DNA of 64,000 nucleotides from Syntrophobacter fumaroxidans MPOB. Lineage in GTDB: Bacteria > Desulfobacterota > Syntrophobacteria > Syntrophobacterales > Syntrophobacteraceae. Below, one piece after another: positions 27,215 to 36,573 of the stretch. The stretch spans positions 2,778,001 to 2,842,000 of the forward strand of contig NC_008554.1 in the NCBI RefSeq assembly GCF_000014965.1, written 5' to 3'. Numbering within the stretch: position 1 is the stretch's first letter; the number at the start of each line of letters is the position of its first letter. The notes beneath the pieces are model-generated. The model saw nothing but the letters and a program-made list of their open reading frames with translations. It made no database searches and was not told the DNA's origin. Position numbers and translations under genes: made by a program.

Positions 27215-28072
27215 CTAGGCTTCCCTTCGGCCGAAAAGACCCGCCGGCCTGATGAGGAGCACAAGAATCAGGATGATGAAATTAAAAAGGTGCTTGTACC
27301 CGGTGGAAATGAAGGCCGCCCCGAGGTTCTCCACCAGGCCGAGAATCAGGCCTCCCAGGACGCACCCCCAGAGTGATCCCATGCCGCCGAGAACCACGAC
27401 GACAAAGGCGGTGAGCGCCACGGGCAACCCGGCGGTTGGAGTGACCGGAAACACGGGAGCCAGGATCACCCCCGCCGCCGCCGCCAGGGCACAGCCGAGC
27501 CCGAAGCTCAGCATATTCAGGCGCGTGGTGTTCACCCCGTTGAGCTCCGCCATCTCACGGTCCTGGCTCGTGGCCCTGATGATCCGCCCGAACCAGGTCT
27601 TCTTGATCACCACGAAGAGCAGCGCGATCACCACACTTGCGGCCGCCAGCGCGGCCAGTCGCTGATTGCCGTAGTAGAACAGCCCGAAAACGTTGGTTGC
27701 GCCGCCGACCCATCCGGGCGGTTTGTTCGGGTAGGGTCCGAAAATGAGCAGGTAGGCGTTTTGCAACACGATAGAGAGAATGAACGTGAGGATGAGCGAA
27801 TACATGTCGTTGCCATAGGTCGGACGGATGAGCACCCATTCCACAAAAAGGCCGAAGAGAAACACCAGCAGCACGGCAACGATCATCGCCGCCACGAAAT
27901 TCACTCCGAGCGCCCCGGCAAACAGGTAACTGAAATAACCGGCCAGAATGTAGAGCTCCCCGTGGGCGAAGTTGACCACGTTCATGATACCGACCACCAG
28001 GGATACCCCCAGCGCGGCCAGGGCATAGATGACCCCGATCACCAGGCCGTTCATGACGGCTAGAGCAAACAT
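27215..28072 (-). CDS. livH: Branched-chain amino acid ABC transporter permease LivH
   Basis: The 285-residue permease starts MFALAVMNGLVIGVIYALAALG, the usual LivH N-terminus, and contains MNVVNFAHGELYILAGY and VVVLGGMGSLWGCVLGG. I chose ATG 28072 because the frame further upstream is not family-like. It is separated from livK by about 520 bases containing a dispersed repeat, so the two may be on different transcripts. Confidence 0.95.
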   Translation of the reverse strand: MFALAVMNGLVIGVIYALAALGVSLVVGIMNVVNFAHGELYILAGYFSYLFAGALGVNFVAAMIVAVLLVFLFGLFVEWVLIRPTYGNDMYSLILTFILSIVLQNAYLLIFGPYPNKPPGWVGGATNVFGLFYYGNQRLAALAAASVVIALLFVVIKKTWFGRIIRATSQDREMAELNGVNTTRLNMLSFGLGCALAAAAGVILAPVFPVTPTAGLPVALTAFVVVVLGGMGSLWGCVLGGLILGLVENLGAAFISTGYKHLFNFIILILVLLIRPAGLFGRREA

Positions 28073-28360
28073 GACAGTACCTTTCCCGTCTCGCGGCGAT
28101 TCGATGTGGCCGGTCCTCGCATCCAATCGCCGCACCCGGCTGCTGTTGAGCTCGAATCCCCCCCGCTCCCCTTGCTTTGGAACAGGGGGAATTCAGACCG
28201 TTGGCGCCCCGGCAGGGAGTGAATCCCGCTCGAAGCAACCCACCCTGGGCTTCGTCTCCGTGCCGAAAGAGGCGGCCCGCTCCTCCCACAAAAGGAAGAC
28301 AGGACCCCCTTTCCCGGGAACCGCCCACAAGGATTTGCGGATCGATCCCCCGCGATCGTC
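28073..28360. other. Spacer between livH and repeat copy D
   Basis: No gene is seen. Stacks of C and G runs make weak secondary structure possible. Together with repeat D it breaks the otherwise compact liv cluster and may hold a separate promoter for livH. Confidence 0.4.
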
Positions 28361-28590
28361 CTTATACCGAGGTGCGTTCGAAATGACACGGCACCTGCCC
28401 GTCGGGAGGTTGACGCGGGAGGGGATAAACCCGCCCCTTGCCACGGACCGATGTGCCCCTCAGACGTAGGGAAGGGCTTTATGCCCTCCCGCCCAATGCA
28501 CTCATCTTAAACGCAATTATCCATGCCCCCTGCGACACCCGCGAAGCATGAAAACAGACTCACCCGGGAGCCTGTTTTCCAGGTCAATTG
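28361..28590 (+). repeat. Dispersed intergenic repeat, copy D
   Basis: It begins with the inverse of the CCTCCCGACGGGCAGGTG module, continues with GGGCTTTATGCCCTCCCGCC and ends with the conserved AACGCAATTATCCATG / AAAACAGACTCACCCGGGA / TTTTCCAGGT part. It stops two bases before the livK stop codon, within a gene cluster. Confidence 0.85.
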
Positions 28591-28592
28591 TA

Positions 28593-29780
28593 TTACTTCT
28601 TCAATTTGCCGGTCGCCGCCGCCGCCGGGTAGAGGACCACCTGCTGCTTGGCCTGCCACTGGACGATGAGCATCGGGGGCTCCCACTGATGATAGGTGGT
28701 GCCGCCCTTTTCCAGTCCGAACTTGACGGTGCCGCGGGTCACCTCGAGGCTGGTCTTCTCCAGGGCTTCCACCAGTTTCTCGGGATCCGTGGACTTGGCG
28801 CGGTTGATGGCGTCCGCCGCGATGAGAATGCTGTCGTAAATGGAACGCGACTTGTAATCGGTGGGCGGGCCGCCGAACGCCTTGACATAGGCCTGGCGGA
28901 ACTCGGTTGCAAGCTTGGTCAGCTCCACCTTTTCGTGCATCGAGGAAACGAAACACTCCAGGTCCCCGTAATCCCCCACGTTCTTCCAGTAATCCGGCCA
29001 GAGGCTCGGAGGACCTGCCCCGTCGAGCACGATCGCTTTGGGGGTCAGTTTCACTTCGCCCGCCTGGGCCACGAAGTAGTGCAGGCCGGTCCCATAGATA
29101 TAGGCCAGCACGACATCCGGATCGAATGCCTTGATTTTGTTCAGCTCGGTGTAGTGATCCTGGCTCTGCCGCTCCGTTACCAGCATCTCGAACGGGATGT
29201 TGGCCTTGGTCAGGGCAGCCTTGGACAATTCGGCGATGCCCAGGCCCCAGTCCGTGTTCTCCGCCACGATGTAAGCTTTCTTGAACTTCTCGCTCACCAC
29301 CCACTTGGCTATGGATTCATTGACCACGCCGGTGTTGGACGGGCCCGCCCGGAACACATACCGGTAATTCTTTGCAGTGATGGGATCCGCCCAGGCCTCG
29401 ACCACGATGAAAGGCACCTTGAAACGTTCGGCGACCTCAATTTCGGCCAACGCGGAGGAAGAATGGCTCTCACCCAGCACCAAGGCCACCTTGTCCCTGG
29501 TCACAAGGCGTTCGAAGCCGGAAGCAGCCTTGTCCGGAGCGCCCGCCGTATCCTCGAACACGATTTCCAGTTTCTTGCCGAGCACTCCGCCTTTGGCGTT
29601 CACGTAATCCGTGGCCAGCTTGATTCCTTCCTCAAAGGCTTTCCCGGTTGCCGCCGCCGTCCCGGTCCGCGGTCCGACCACACCGACCTTGACGGTGTCC
29701 TGAGCCCAGACCGGCCCGCCCGCCAGGACCAGGCCGACGATGAGAGCCAGTATCCACAGACTTTTCCCGTTCCCTCTCAT
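28593..29780 (-). CDS. livK: Amino-acid ABC transporter periplasmic binding protein
   Basis: A 395-residue type I periplasmic binding protein. It has a signal peptide (cleaved near VWAQ-DTVKVG), the opening VGVVGPRTGTAAATG, and the ligand-cleft region LGESHSSSALAEIE. The ATG 29780 has GGGAGG six bases upstream. Leucine/isoleucine/valine-type proteins of this group also bind other amides and aromatic acids, so the ligand is open. It supplies substrate to LivHMGF encoded downstream. Confidence 0.92.
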   Translation of the reverse strand: MRGNGKSLWILALIVGLVLAGGPVWAQDTVKVGVVGPRTGTAAATGKAFEEGIKLATDYVNAKGGVLGKKLEIVFEDTAGAPDKAASGFERLVTRDKVALVLGESHSSSALAEIEVAERFKVPFIVVEAWADPITAKNYRYVFRAGPSNTGVVNESIAKWVVSEKFKKAYIVAENTDWGLGIAELSKAALTKANIPFEMLVTERQSQDHYTELNKIKAFDPDVVLAYIYGTGLHYFVAQAGEVKLTPKAIVLDGAGPPSLWPDYWKNVGDYGDLECFVSSMHEKVELTKLATEFRQAYVKAFGGPPTDYKSRSIYDSILIAADAINRAKSTDPEKLVEALEKTSLEVTRGTVKFGLEKGGTTYHQWEPPMLIVQWQAKQQVVLYPAAAATGKLKK

Positions 29781-29919
29781 TTCCCTACCTCCCTTGTCGA
29801 TGACTGATGGTTGCTCCCGCCCTTCCCGCCGGGCGGAAAACCTCATCCCCCAAGACCCCGGGCAACATCCCGGACCCTACGATTCGCCGCATTTCTTGAA
29901 TTGAGCCGCCGATTGGCCG

Positions 29920-30153
29920 TCACCCGCCCGCCACGGGGGGGAACAACACCACGCGATCGCCCTCTTGGAGCACCGAGTCGGCGGTTGCGGGCCGGCCGTT
30001 GACGAGAATCACCCGCTCCACATCCGCCGGGATGCCGATCGCTTCCAGGACCCGTCCGAGGCGCTCGCCCTCCGCCACGACCACGGTCCGGGGGCCTCCG
30101 TCCGGCGGCCCGTACTTTCGCAACGTGGCGTAGAGTTGAACCTCCACCCGCAT
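29920..30153 (-). CDS. MoaD/ThiS-family sulfur-carrier-like protein
   Basis: A 77-residue ubiquitin-fold protein that ends in Gly-Gly (PPVAGG). That ending is the feature used for adenylation and thiocarboxylation in MoaD (molybdopterin synthase small subunit). It contains the family segment ILVNGRPATADSVLQEGDRVVLFPPVAGG in part. It starts 21 bases after the aldehyde oxidoreductase. MoaD-like proteins next to tungsten oxidoreductases are common, and a role in that enzyme's pyranopterin cofactor is inferred. Confidence 0.88.
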   Translation of the reverse strand: MRVEVQLYATLRKYGPPDGGPRTVVVAEGERLGRVLEAIGIPADVERVILVNGRPATADSVLQEGDRVVLFPPVAGG

Positions 30154-30174
30154 GACCGCCCCCCTCAGCCGGAC

Positions 30175-32004
30175 TCAGACGAGTCCCAGTTCCCTGAGTT
30201 TCGTCCAGGTCGGTATGCCGTTCTCATCCCACCCGCGCAGCTGATAATAGGACCGGAGCATTTCCGGCAGGCGGCAGACACTGCCTCGAGCCGGACCGTC
30301 GGGAAGCGGCTCGCCGGTCATCCGCGGCGGCAGCGAATCATCCTTGCACGACAGCCCGGCGTGGATCATGAACAATCGTTCGGCGTTGAAAATCCGCTCT
30401 CCGGCCCGAACCAGCTCATCCAGGCCGTAGTCCGCCCCGGTTGCCGCGTTCAGGAGCTCCATGATGCCCTGGGGCCGGATATCGCGAGTGGGCGTCACCA
30501 GGTTCCTCACCGAAAAAAAGACACAGAGCCCCGCCGCATCGATGACGGTGAACACGTCCTGCCAATCCTTCACAAGCTCCGACTTGTCCTCCCAACTGAG
30601 CGGATCGAGCACCATGGGAACCCCGAGAAGCTCGATATAGGCCGAATCCCCGCGCATGTGCGAAGCACCCACGGGAGAGGTGGCGTAGGCCAGTCCCATG
30701 CCCTGCGCACCCCTGGGATCGTAGCCCGCAAATTCCTGTTTCTTGCTGACCATGGCCAGTTCGGGGTGCCCGTAGTGCTCGGCGAGGCGATAGCTGCCCC
30801 GGGCCAGCAGATCCCCGAAGCCTTCGCGCGATGCCGTCTTGAGGGTAAGCTCCACTAGAGCGCGAGCGTCTCCGAAACGCAGCGGTCCTCCCACGTCGGC
30901 CTCCGGCAGGAACCCGCGCTCCGCAAGTTCCATGGCGCAGGCGATGGTGGCTCCCATGGAGATGGTGTCCATTCCCATCTCGTTGCAAATATAGTTGGCC
31001 TTGGTCACCGCCGCCAGGTTGCTCACCCCGCAGTTGCTTCCCATGGCGTACACCGTCTCGTATTCCGGGCCTTCCCCCGTCCCCTGGAAACCGGGTTCGT
31101 CCACCTTGGTGACCCGGCCGCACCCGATGGGGCAATTGAAACAGGCCTTGGGTCGGACCAGGAACTTTCGCGTGAGGCTTTCGCCGTGGATCTCCTCCCA
31201 CGCGTCGAACGTTCCCTGCTGGAAATTCCGGGTGGGAAAAACGCCGAAATTCTGCGTGGCCATGACCGTGACCGCGGTCCCGTGCAGGTTGAGCGGGTGC
31301 TTGCCGCCCTTGAGGGAATCCCGGAACCGCTTGATGATTTTCCTGACGATTTCAGCGAATGCCCTGGCATCGTGCAGCACGACTTCCTTGTCCCCTCGCA
31401 CGGCCACGGCCTTCAGATTCTTGGCCCCCATGACCGCCCCGACCCCGGAACGGCCGGCCGCCCGGTCCCGGTCGTTCATGATCGAGGCAAACAGCACGCC
31501 CCGCTCTCCCGCCGGTCCGATGCAGGCCACACGTGTCCCTCGAACGGTCTCCCGACGGATTGCGGCGTCCGTCTCGTGGGTTGTCCTTCCCCAAAGGTGC
31601 GCCGCGGAACGCAACTCCGCGCGTTCCCCTTCGATGTAAAGATAAACCGGTTCGGACGCCCGTCCCTCGAAGACGATCATATCCACGCCGGCCTTCTTCA
31701 ACTCCGCCGGGAAATATCCGCCCGAATTCGAACAGGTGACCGAACCGGTCAGAGGCGACTTGGTCATGACCATGTACCGCGCCCCGGTCGGAGCCTTGGT
31801 GCCCGTGAGCGGCCCGTTGGCCATCACCAGTTTGTTTTCGGGGGACAGCGGATCGCATTTCGGGTCCACTTCCCGGAGCAACGTCTCGATGCCGAGGCCT
31901 CTCCCACCGATATAATCCTTGGCGATCCGGGCTTCCAGTGCCTCATCCCGTACTTCGCCCCGGGTCAAATCCACGCGCAGGATCTTCCCCATCCATCCGT
32001 TCAT
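30175..32004 (-). CDS. aor: Tungsten-containing aldehyde:ferredoxin oxidoreductase
   Basis: A 609-residue AOR-family enzyme that oxidises aldehydes to carboxylic acids with ferredoxin as acceptor, using a bis-pyranopterin tungsten centre and a [4Fe-4S] cluster. The cluster ligands are Cys288, Cys291, Cys295 (CFNCPIGC) and Cys494 (DAAGLC), the same numbers as in the Pyrococcus enzyme. The N-terminal pterin-binding part includes YIGGRGLG and NGPLTGTKAPTGAR. GGAAAGG precedes the ATG. It lies between the aminotransferase and the MoaD gene. Tungsten rather than molybdenum is inferred from the family. Confidence 0.95.
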   Translation of the reverse strand: MNGWMGKILRVDLTRGEVRDEALEARIAKDYIGGRGLGIETLLREVDPKCDPLSPENKLVMANGPLTGTKAPTGARYMVMTKSPLTGSVTCSNSGGYFPAELKKAGVDMIVFEGRASEPVYLYIEGERAELRSAAHLWGRTTHETDAAIRRETVRGTRVACIGPAGERGVLFASIMNDRDRAAGRSGVGAVMGAKNLKAVAVRGDKEVVLHDARAFAEIVRKIIKRFRDSLKGGKHPLNLHGTAVTVMATQNFGVFPTRNFQQGTFDAWEEIHGESLTRKFLVRPKACFNCPIGCGRVTKVDEPGFQGTGEGPEYETVYAMGSNCGVSNLAAVTKANYICNEMGMDTISMGATIACAMELAERGFLPEADVGGPLRFGDARALVELTLKTASREGFGDLLARGSYRLAEHYGHPELAMVSKKQEFAGYDPRGAQGMGLAYATSPVGASHMRGDSAYIELLGVPMVLDPLSWEDKSELVKDWQDVFTVIDAAGLCVFFSVRNLVTPTRDIRPQGIMELLNAATGADYGLDELVRAGERIFNAERLFMIHAGLSCKDDSLPPRMTGEPLPDGPARGSVCRLPEMLRSYYQLRGWDENGIPTWTKLRELGLV

Positions 32005-32150
32005 TGCGCACCTTTCCGGATTGATGGTTTACGCAACCACATCCGCCGCCGCGGCGCCGGCACCTTGTGTTCCGTTCTTTCACATGGAACGCCCCGGGTG
32101 GAATCCCCGGCCGGCCTCCAAGGCCCGAAACCAGGGAGGAACAGCACTCC

Positions 32151-33479
32151 CTATGCCAGGGTCTGTTCGAGTCCCTCAGCCAACGCCGTGACGACCAGGT
32201 CCAACTGGTCTTCCTCGATGATGTAGGGCGGGCCGATCACCAGCGCATCGCCGTCGATTCCGGCCAGCCCGGTCGAGCGATACAACTGGACCCCCCGCGC
32301 CATAACGTTGCGCCACAGCCGTTCCACGAATTTCTCGCCGCGCGCGAAGGGCTGCAGGGACTTCCTGTCCTTCACGAATTCGACCCCCCACAGAAAGCCG
32401 ATGCCGCGCACTTCGCCCACGTTGGGATGATCCGCCAGGGCCGCGCGCAGCTTCTTTCCGAGGACCTCGCCCAGTCGGGCGACCCGTTCCACCAGTCCCT
32501 CCCGCTCCATGATGCCGATCACCGCGAGCCCGGCGGCGGCGGCCACGCTGTGGTGCGAAAACGTCCCGCCGTGGACGAACCCGCCGCTGCCGTTGCGAAT
32601 GGCCTCGAAATGGCTGTCGCGAACCGCCGCGGCGGACAGGGCGATGGTGCCTCCAGCCAATCCTTTGCCCATCGTGACGATGTCCGGGACGACGTCGTAG
32701 TGCTCGCTCGCGAACCATCGGCCGGTCCGGCCGAATCCGCACAGGACCTCGTCCAGGATCAACAGCACGCCGTAGCGGTCACAGATCCGCCGCACGAGGG
32801 GGAAATAGCCCGGAGGCGGGGGCACGGCGGCGATGGTCGCTCCGCTCACCGTTTCGGCCAGGAAAGCCGAAACCGTATCGGGACCGAGGTTCTGGATGGT
32901 CTCTTCGAGGGCCAGGGCACAGCGCAGGCCGCATTCCGGATAGGTCGAACCGAAAGAGCAGCGCAGGCAGTATGGGGCCGGGATGTGTTCCACCTCGGTG
33001 AGCAGGGGAGCGAAGGGGGCCCGGAACGTGGTCCTCCCAGTTGCCGCCAGCGCGCCCAGGGTAAGACCGTGATACGATTTCCAGCGGGAAATGAGCCGGA
33101 TGCGCCCGGACCGGCCGTTCTCGAGGTGGATCTGCCGCGCCAGCTTGATCGCGGTCTCGACGGCTTCCCCCCCTCCGGAAAGAAAGTAAAATCGTCCGAT
33201 GCCCGGAGGCGCGTGAGCGGCCAGCGCTTTCGCCAGGTCCTCCACCGCCCGGGTGGTGAACATGGTGGGATGCACGTAATCGCACCGCAAAACCTGGTCA
33301 TACATGGCTCGGGCGATTTCCTCCCGCCCGTGGCCGACGTTGACCACCAGGGGCCCCCCGCTCGCATCGAGATACCGGTTGCCGTCCCGGTCTTCAATCC
33401 ACAGCCCGCGGGCTCCGTCCGCCACCGGCAGAGCCATGTCGAGCCGCCTCGAAAACACGTTCCCCGGAATCGCGTTCAT
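32151..33479 (-). CDS. Class III PLP-dependent aminotransferase
   Basis: The 442-residue cytoplasmic enzyme belongs to the family that transfers amino groups from terminal amines or omega-amino acids. The PLP site is VTMGKGLAGG with the Schiff-base Lys. The Asp of LILDEVLCGFGRTG binds the pyridine ring. A Cys-rich segment (CLRCSFGSTYPECGLRC) is usual in one subgroup. I take ATG 33479 rather than the GTG four codons earlier; both follow GAGG. A sigma-54 promoter lies about 105 bases upstream. It is followed by the aldehyde oxidoreductase, so the aldehyde product may be handed on. The exact amine is unknown. Confidence 0.92.
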   Translation of the reverse strand: MNAIPGNVFSRRLDMALPVADGARGLWIEDRDGNRYLDASGGPLVVNVGHGREEIARAMYDQVLRCDYVHPTMFTTRAVEDLAKALAAHAPPGIGRFYFLSGGGEAVETAIKLARQIHLENGRSGRIRLISRWKSYHGLTLGALAATGRTTFRAPFAPLLTEVEHIPAPYCLRCSFGSTYPECGLRCALALEETIQNLGPDTVSAFLAETVSGATIAAVPPPPGYFPLVRRICDRYGVLLILDEVLCGFGRTGRWFASEHYDVVPDIVTMGKGLAGGTIALSAAAVRDSHFEAIRNGSGGFVHGGTFSHHSVAAAAGLAVIGIMEREGLVERVARLGEVLGKKLRAALADHPNVGEVRGIGFLWGVEFVKDRKSLQPFARGEKFVERLWRNVMARGVQLYRSTGLAGIDGDALVIGPPYIIEEDQLDLVVTALAEGLEQTLA

Positions 33480-33583
33480 GGGACCATGCACCTCTTTCGG
33501 TTATGAAATTCGGGTTGTGTCTGAAACTCACGGCGATGTTCCTCGCGGGCGGGAACCTCCGCCCGCTTCCTTTGAGAGCTATA

Positions 33584-33600
33584 CGCAATAGCTGTGCCAA
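33584..33600 (-). promoter_or_regulatory. Candidate sigma-54 promoter of the aminotransferase operon
   Basis: The minus strand reads TTGGCACAGCTATTGCG. The GG and GC dinucleotides are exactly ten bases apart, and TTGGCAC and TTGC match the -24 and -12 consensus. Transcription would start near 33572, about 93 bases before the gene's ATG. A sigma-54 activator gene is divergent on the other side. Confidence 0.8.
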
Positions 33601-33966
33601 GCGATTTAAAATATCGCCGGTGCCTTTTTGGCGGACGCCCGCGCAGAAGCGGCGCCATAGCCGGAAAGATCGGCGGACCGCGGCGTCGGGAAGGATCGGT
33701 GCCGGCCTTGCGGGAGAAACGGCGGGACGGCGTGGGCCGCCTGCGGACCGGCCCGAATTCGATATGCGGCGGCAATGCTCGTTCGGGCCCCGGGGAGATT
33801 TTGCTTGAAGGGTGAAGCCAACTGGGGCATGATTATTAGGACTTTTAGAATCCAGATCACTGCCCCGATCATCCTAATCAAGACCGGGAACCGAACCGGG
33901 GCGGCACGACCCGAAGGGATGCCGCACAGCGCCTCGGACGTTTCGACCGGAGGGGAGGCTCGGACC
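33601..33966. other. Divergent control region between aminotransferase and activator
   Basis: No gene is seen. Upstream of the sigma-54 promoter, the stretch 33830-33895 contains TTAGGA and TCCTAA half-sites facing each other about 30 bases apart, a possible activator site. GGAGGGGAGG for the activator start is at the right edge. A weaker GG-N10-GC match on the plus strand (33698-33711) is not convincing. Confidence 0.4.
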
Positions 33967-36102
33967 ATGAAGCATCAGGAAAAGACCCTTCTCATCGTTT
34001 CCATCGACAGGAACGTGAACAACTTCTTGTGTACCATCATCAACAACATCATCGGGGGGGAAGTGAAGGTGCGCAGCAAGACGTTCCAGGAGTGCGCCGC
34101 CGCGCCGCCGCGGACCGACGTGGTGATGACGTCGGGCGCCTTTCTGCTGCCGCGCCTGCGATCGATTTACCCCGATCTGCCGATCGTGGCGCCCAAGCGG
34201 TTGATCACCGGCTACAACCTCGAGAAGGTGCTCATGCTTCCCCGCGCGTCCAGGGTGCTCGTCGTGAACGATCCCAGGGCGGCCACCGAGGAAACCGTCG
34301 ATTCGCTCAAGAGCCTCGGGATCACCCATCTCGACTACGTGCCCTACTGGAGGGGCTCCAAGCGGAGCCTGGGGGACATCGCGGCCGCCATCTCCCCCGG
34401 GATGACCCACCTGTGCCCCGGCGAAATCAGGCGGGTGATCGACATAGGGCCGCGCATCATCAGCATCCACTCTTTTCTGCAGTTGCTCCTCGCCCTGGAC
34501 CTCGACCCCGGCTACGTGGAGAACTTCGCCACCTACTATCACAACTTCCTGATGGAATCGAGCCGCAAGCTGGCCGCGGTCCTCGAACAGTCCGAGCTGC
34601 TCCGCAGATACCAGGAAGTCATCCTCAACCAATTCGAGGACGGTCTGCTTTCGGTGAAGGAAACCGGCCGAATCGACATTGCCAACCAATCGGCGGCCCG
34701 GCTTTTCAGAAAGGACATCGACGCCATACTCGCCACGAACATCAACGATCTTTTGGCCGGCTTCAAGCACACCGTCAATCTCACGGGCAAGTCGTCAAAG
34801 GATTCCGGTTCGTCCTCCATTTACGACCATGACGGCAAACAGATCCTGATTCAGAAGATCCCGGTGGTGAGCGAGAACGAGGTCCGGGAGATCTACACCT
34901 TCCGGGAAATCGCCCGCCTCCAGCGCCTGGAAAAGGATGTACGGCTGCACCTCGCGCGCAAAGGGCATGTCACCAAGTACGGATTCGACGACATCTGGAC
35001 CCTGAACGGGGCCGTCGACGATTTGAAGGAAAGAGCGCTGCAGTTCGCCGCCACGGAAAAGAACATTCTCATCACGGGCGAGAGCGGAACCGGAAAGGAG
35101 CTGTTCGCGCACGCCATCCATCGGAGCTCGCCACGGCGGGACGGGCCGTTCGTTGCCGTCAATTTCGCCGGGATTCCGGAGGGATTGATCGAGAGCGAGC
35201 TGTTCGGATACGAATCGGGCGCCTTCACGGGGGCCAAGAAGGGGGGCAAGACCGGGTTTTTCGAGCAGGCTCACGGAGGCACGATTTTTCTGGACGAAAT
35301 CGGCGACGCGCCGCTCAACGTCCAGTCCAGGCTGCTTCGAGTCCTCCAGGAAAAGGAAATCATGAAGGTCGGAGCCGACCGGATCATCCCCATCGACGTT
35401 CGCATCATTGCGGGAACCAACCGCAACCTGCGTGAGGCGATCGCCGAAAAGAAGTTCCGACGCGACCTGTATCACCGTTTGAACACTTTGCCGCTTGATA
35501 TTCCGCCGCTGCGCGAGCACTGCGAAGACATTCCCTACGTCCTCAACCGGTACCTCGAAGAACAATACGGCAGCCGCAAGGCGTTTTCCCCGAACGTCGC
35601 CGAGTGTCTGCGGCGCTACGGCTGGCCGGGAAACGTGCGGGAGCTGCTCAATCTTGCCGATTATCTTCAGATTTCATCCAGAAACGCCGCAGTGGTCGAA
35701 CTGGAACATGTGCCGCGGAGTCTTTCGGAAACCTTCGCCCTCGACCGGCGACCGGCCCGGGGAGGGAGCGACGGCGACCAGCGCGACACCGTCCGGCGCC
35801 TGTTGGAGTCGGCGTGCGCGTCGATGGAGGAATTGTCGGGGCTGCTCCACGTTCTGCGCGAACGCAAAAGGCTGCTGAACGGCAGAAGAACACTCATGCG
35901 TGAACTCGGCAGCCGGGGCCATTTCGTCAGCGAAGGAAGAATGAAGCGATATCTGCGGCTTTTGAGGAACGATGGACTGATTCGAGTGGGAACCACCAAG
36001 CAGGGAACGACGCTCACTCCGAAAGGCGAAGGACTGCTGGAATTCCTCATTGCCGAGCGAGGCGGCTCTTCCGGACCGCCCTTTCCCGATTGGGACAATT
36101 AG
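33967..36102 (+). CDS. Sigma-54 interaction domain transcriptional activator (PAS-AAA+)
   Basis: A 711-residue enhancer-binding protein. The N-terminal part (about 1-215) looks like the PrpR-N sensor fold, with repeated Rossmann-like segments such as [19 protein letters not shown]-like domain follows (about 215-330). The central AAA+ domain has Walker A GESGTGKE (371-378), GAFTGA (418-423) and Walker B FLDEIGD. The C-terminus (about 620-700) is not a Fis helix-turn-helix; [24 protein letters not shown] resembles a winged helix. No receiver domain is present, so it should sense a ligand. Flanking sigma-54 promoters suggest it controls both neighbouring operons. Confidence 0.92.
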   Translation: MKHQEKTLLIVSIDRNVNNFLCTIINNIIGGEVKVRSKTFQECAAAPPRTDVVMTSGAFLLPRLRSIYPDLPIVAPKRLITGYNLEKVLMLPRASRVLVVNDPRAATEETVDSLKSLGITHLDYVPYWRGSKRSLGDIAAAISPGMTHLCPGEIRRVIDIGPRIISIHSFLQLLLALDLDPGYVENFATYYHNFLMESSRKLAAVLEQSELLRRYQEVILNQFEDGLLSVKETGRIDIANQSAARLFRKDIDAILATNINDLLAGFKHTVNLTGKSSKDSGSSSIYDHDGKQILIQKIPVVSENEVREIYTFREIARLQRLEKDVRLHLARKGHVTKYGFDDIWTLNGAVDDLKERALQFAATEKNILITGESGTGKELFAHAIHRSSPRRDGPFVAVNFAGIPEGLIESELFGYESGAFTGAKKGGKTGFFEQAHGGTIFLDEIGDAPLNVQSRLLRVLQEKEIMKVGADRIIPIDVRIIAGTNRNLREAIAEKKFRRDLYHRLNTLPLDIPPLREHCEDIPYVLNRYLEEQYGSRKAFSPNVAECLRRYGWPGNVRELLNLADYLQISSRNAAVVELEHVPRSLSETFALDRRPARGGSDGDQRDTVRRLLESACASMEELSGLLHVLRERKRLLNGRRTLMRELGSRGHFVSEGRMKRYLRLLRNDGLIRVGTTKQGTTLTPKGEGLLEFLIAERGGSSGPPFPDWDN

Positions 36103-36381
36103 GCACCGCAAGAGTCCGCCACGCGTCCGTTTGCACCCCCGCTATCGGACCGCAGCCCTTCGGCCTTCCTTACGCGCCCGCGCGATTTCCCTTCGGCCGC
36201 GCCTCCAGCCTCGCGGGTTCATCGATTGGCAGGCAGACGAGGGACGGGCGTCCGGAACCCGGGACACGCATTTTCCCGGCACCCGGAAACTCCACGCGCG
36301 CCAACCCCCGAGAGTGGAATTTTCCGCAGTGCTTTCGGTCAATTGCCGCCTTCAACCCTCCGCAGCCCCGCCCTCCGCTCA
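36103..36381. other. Spacer between activator and CoA-transferase promoter
   Basis: No gene is seen. This is the place where an upstream activating sequence for the sigma-54 promoter at 36382 would lie. I could not find a clear inverted repeat shared with the region upstream of the aminotransferase promoter. Confidence 0.4.
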
Positions 36382-36397
36382 TGGCATGGGTCTTGCT
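36382..36397 (+). promoter_or_regulatory. Candidate sigma-54 promoter of the CoA-transferase operon
   Basis: TGGCATGGGTCTTGCT has GG and GC ten bases apart and matches TGGCA and TTGCT of the consensus. The only change in the core -24 box is T for C in TGGCAC. Transcription would start about 165 bases before the subunit A gene. Confidence 0.72.
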
Positions 36398-36573
36398 CGG
36401 TACATCCGATGACAATGGTTCTTTTCGTCTATTCAGGTTTTTTTGCATCGGGCGCCCGGCTCGTCGGAGCCCCTCCCGGGACAGCCGGCCACAATCCTGC
36501 CCAACGGGATGGACGGGCTTCTCGGGCCTTCGAGTCGGGCGCTCATCTTGAAACGACTTTTTGGGGTTGTTCC

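Noticed and set aside
33698-33711. GG-N10-GC match on the plus strand before the activator gene
   Set aside because: Only the -12 box (TTGC) is good; the -24 side reads CGGTGCC, not TGGCAC, so it is probably chance.
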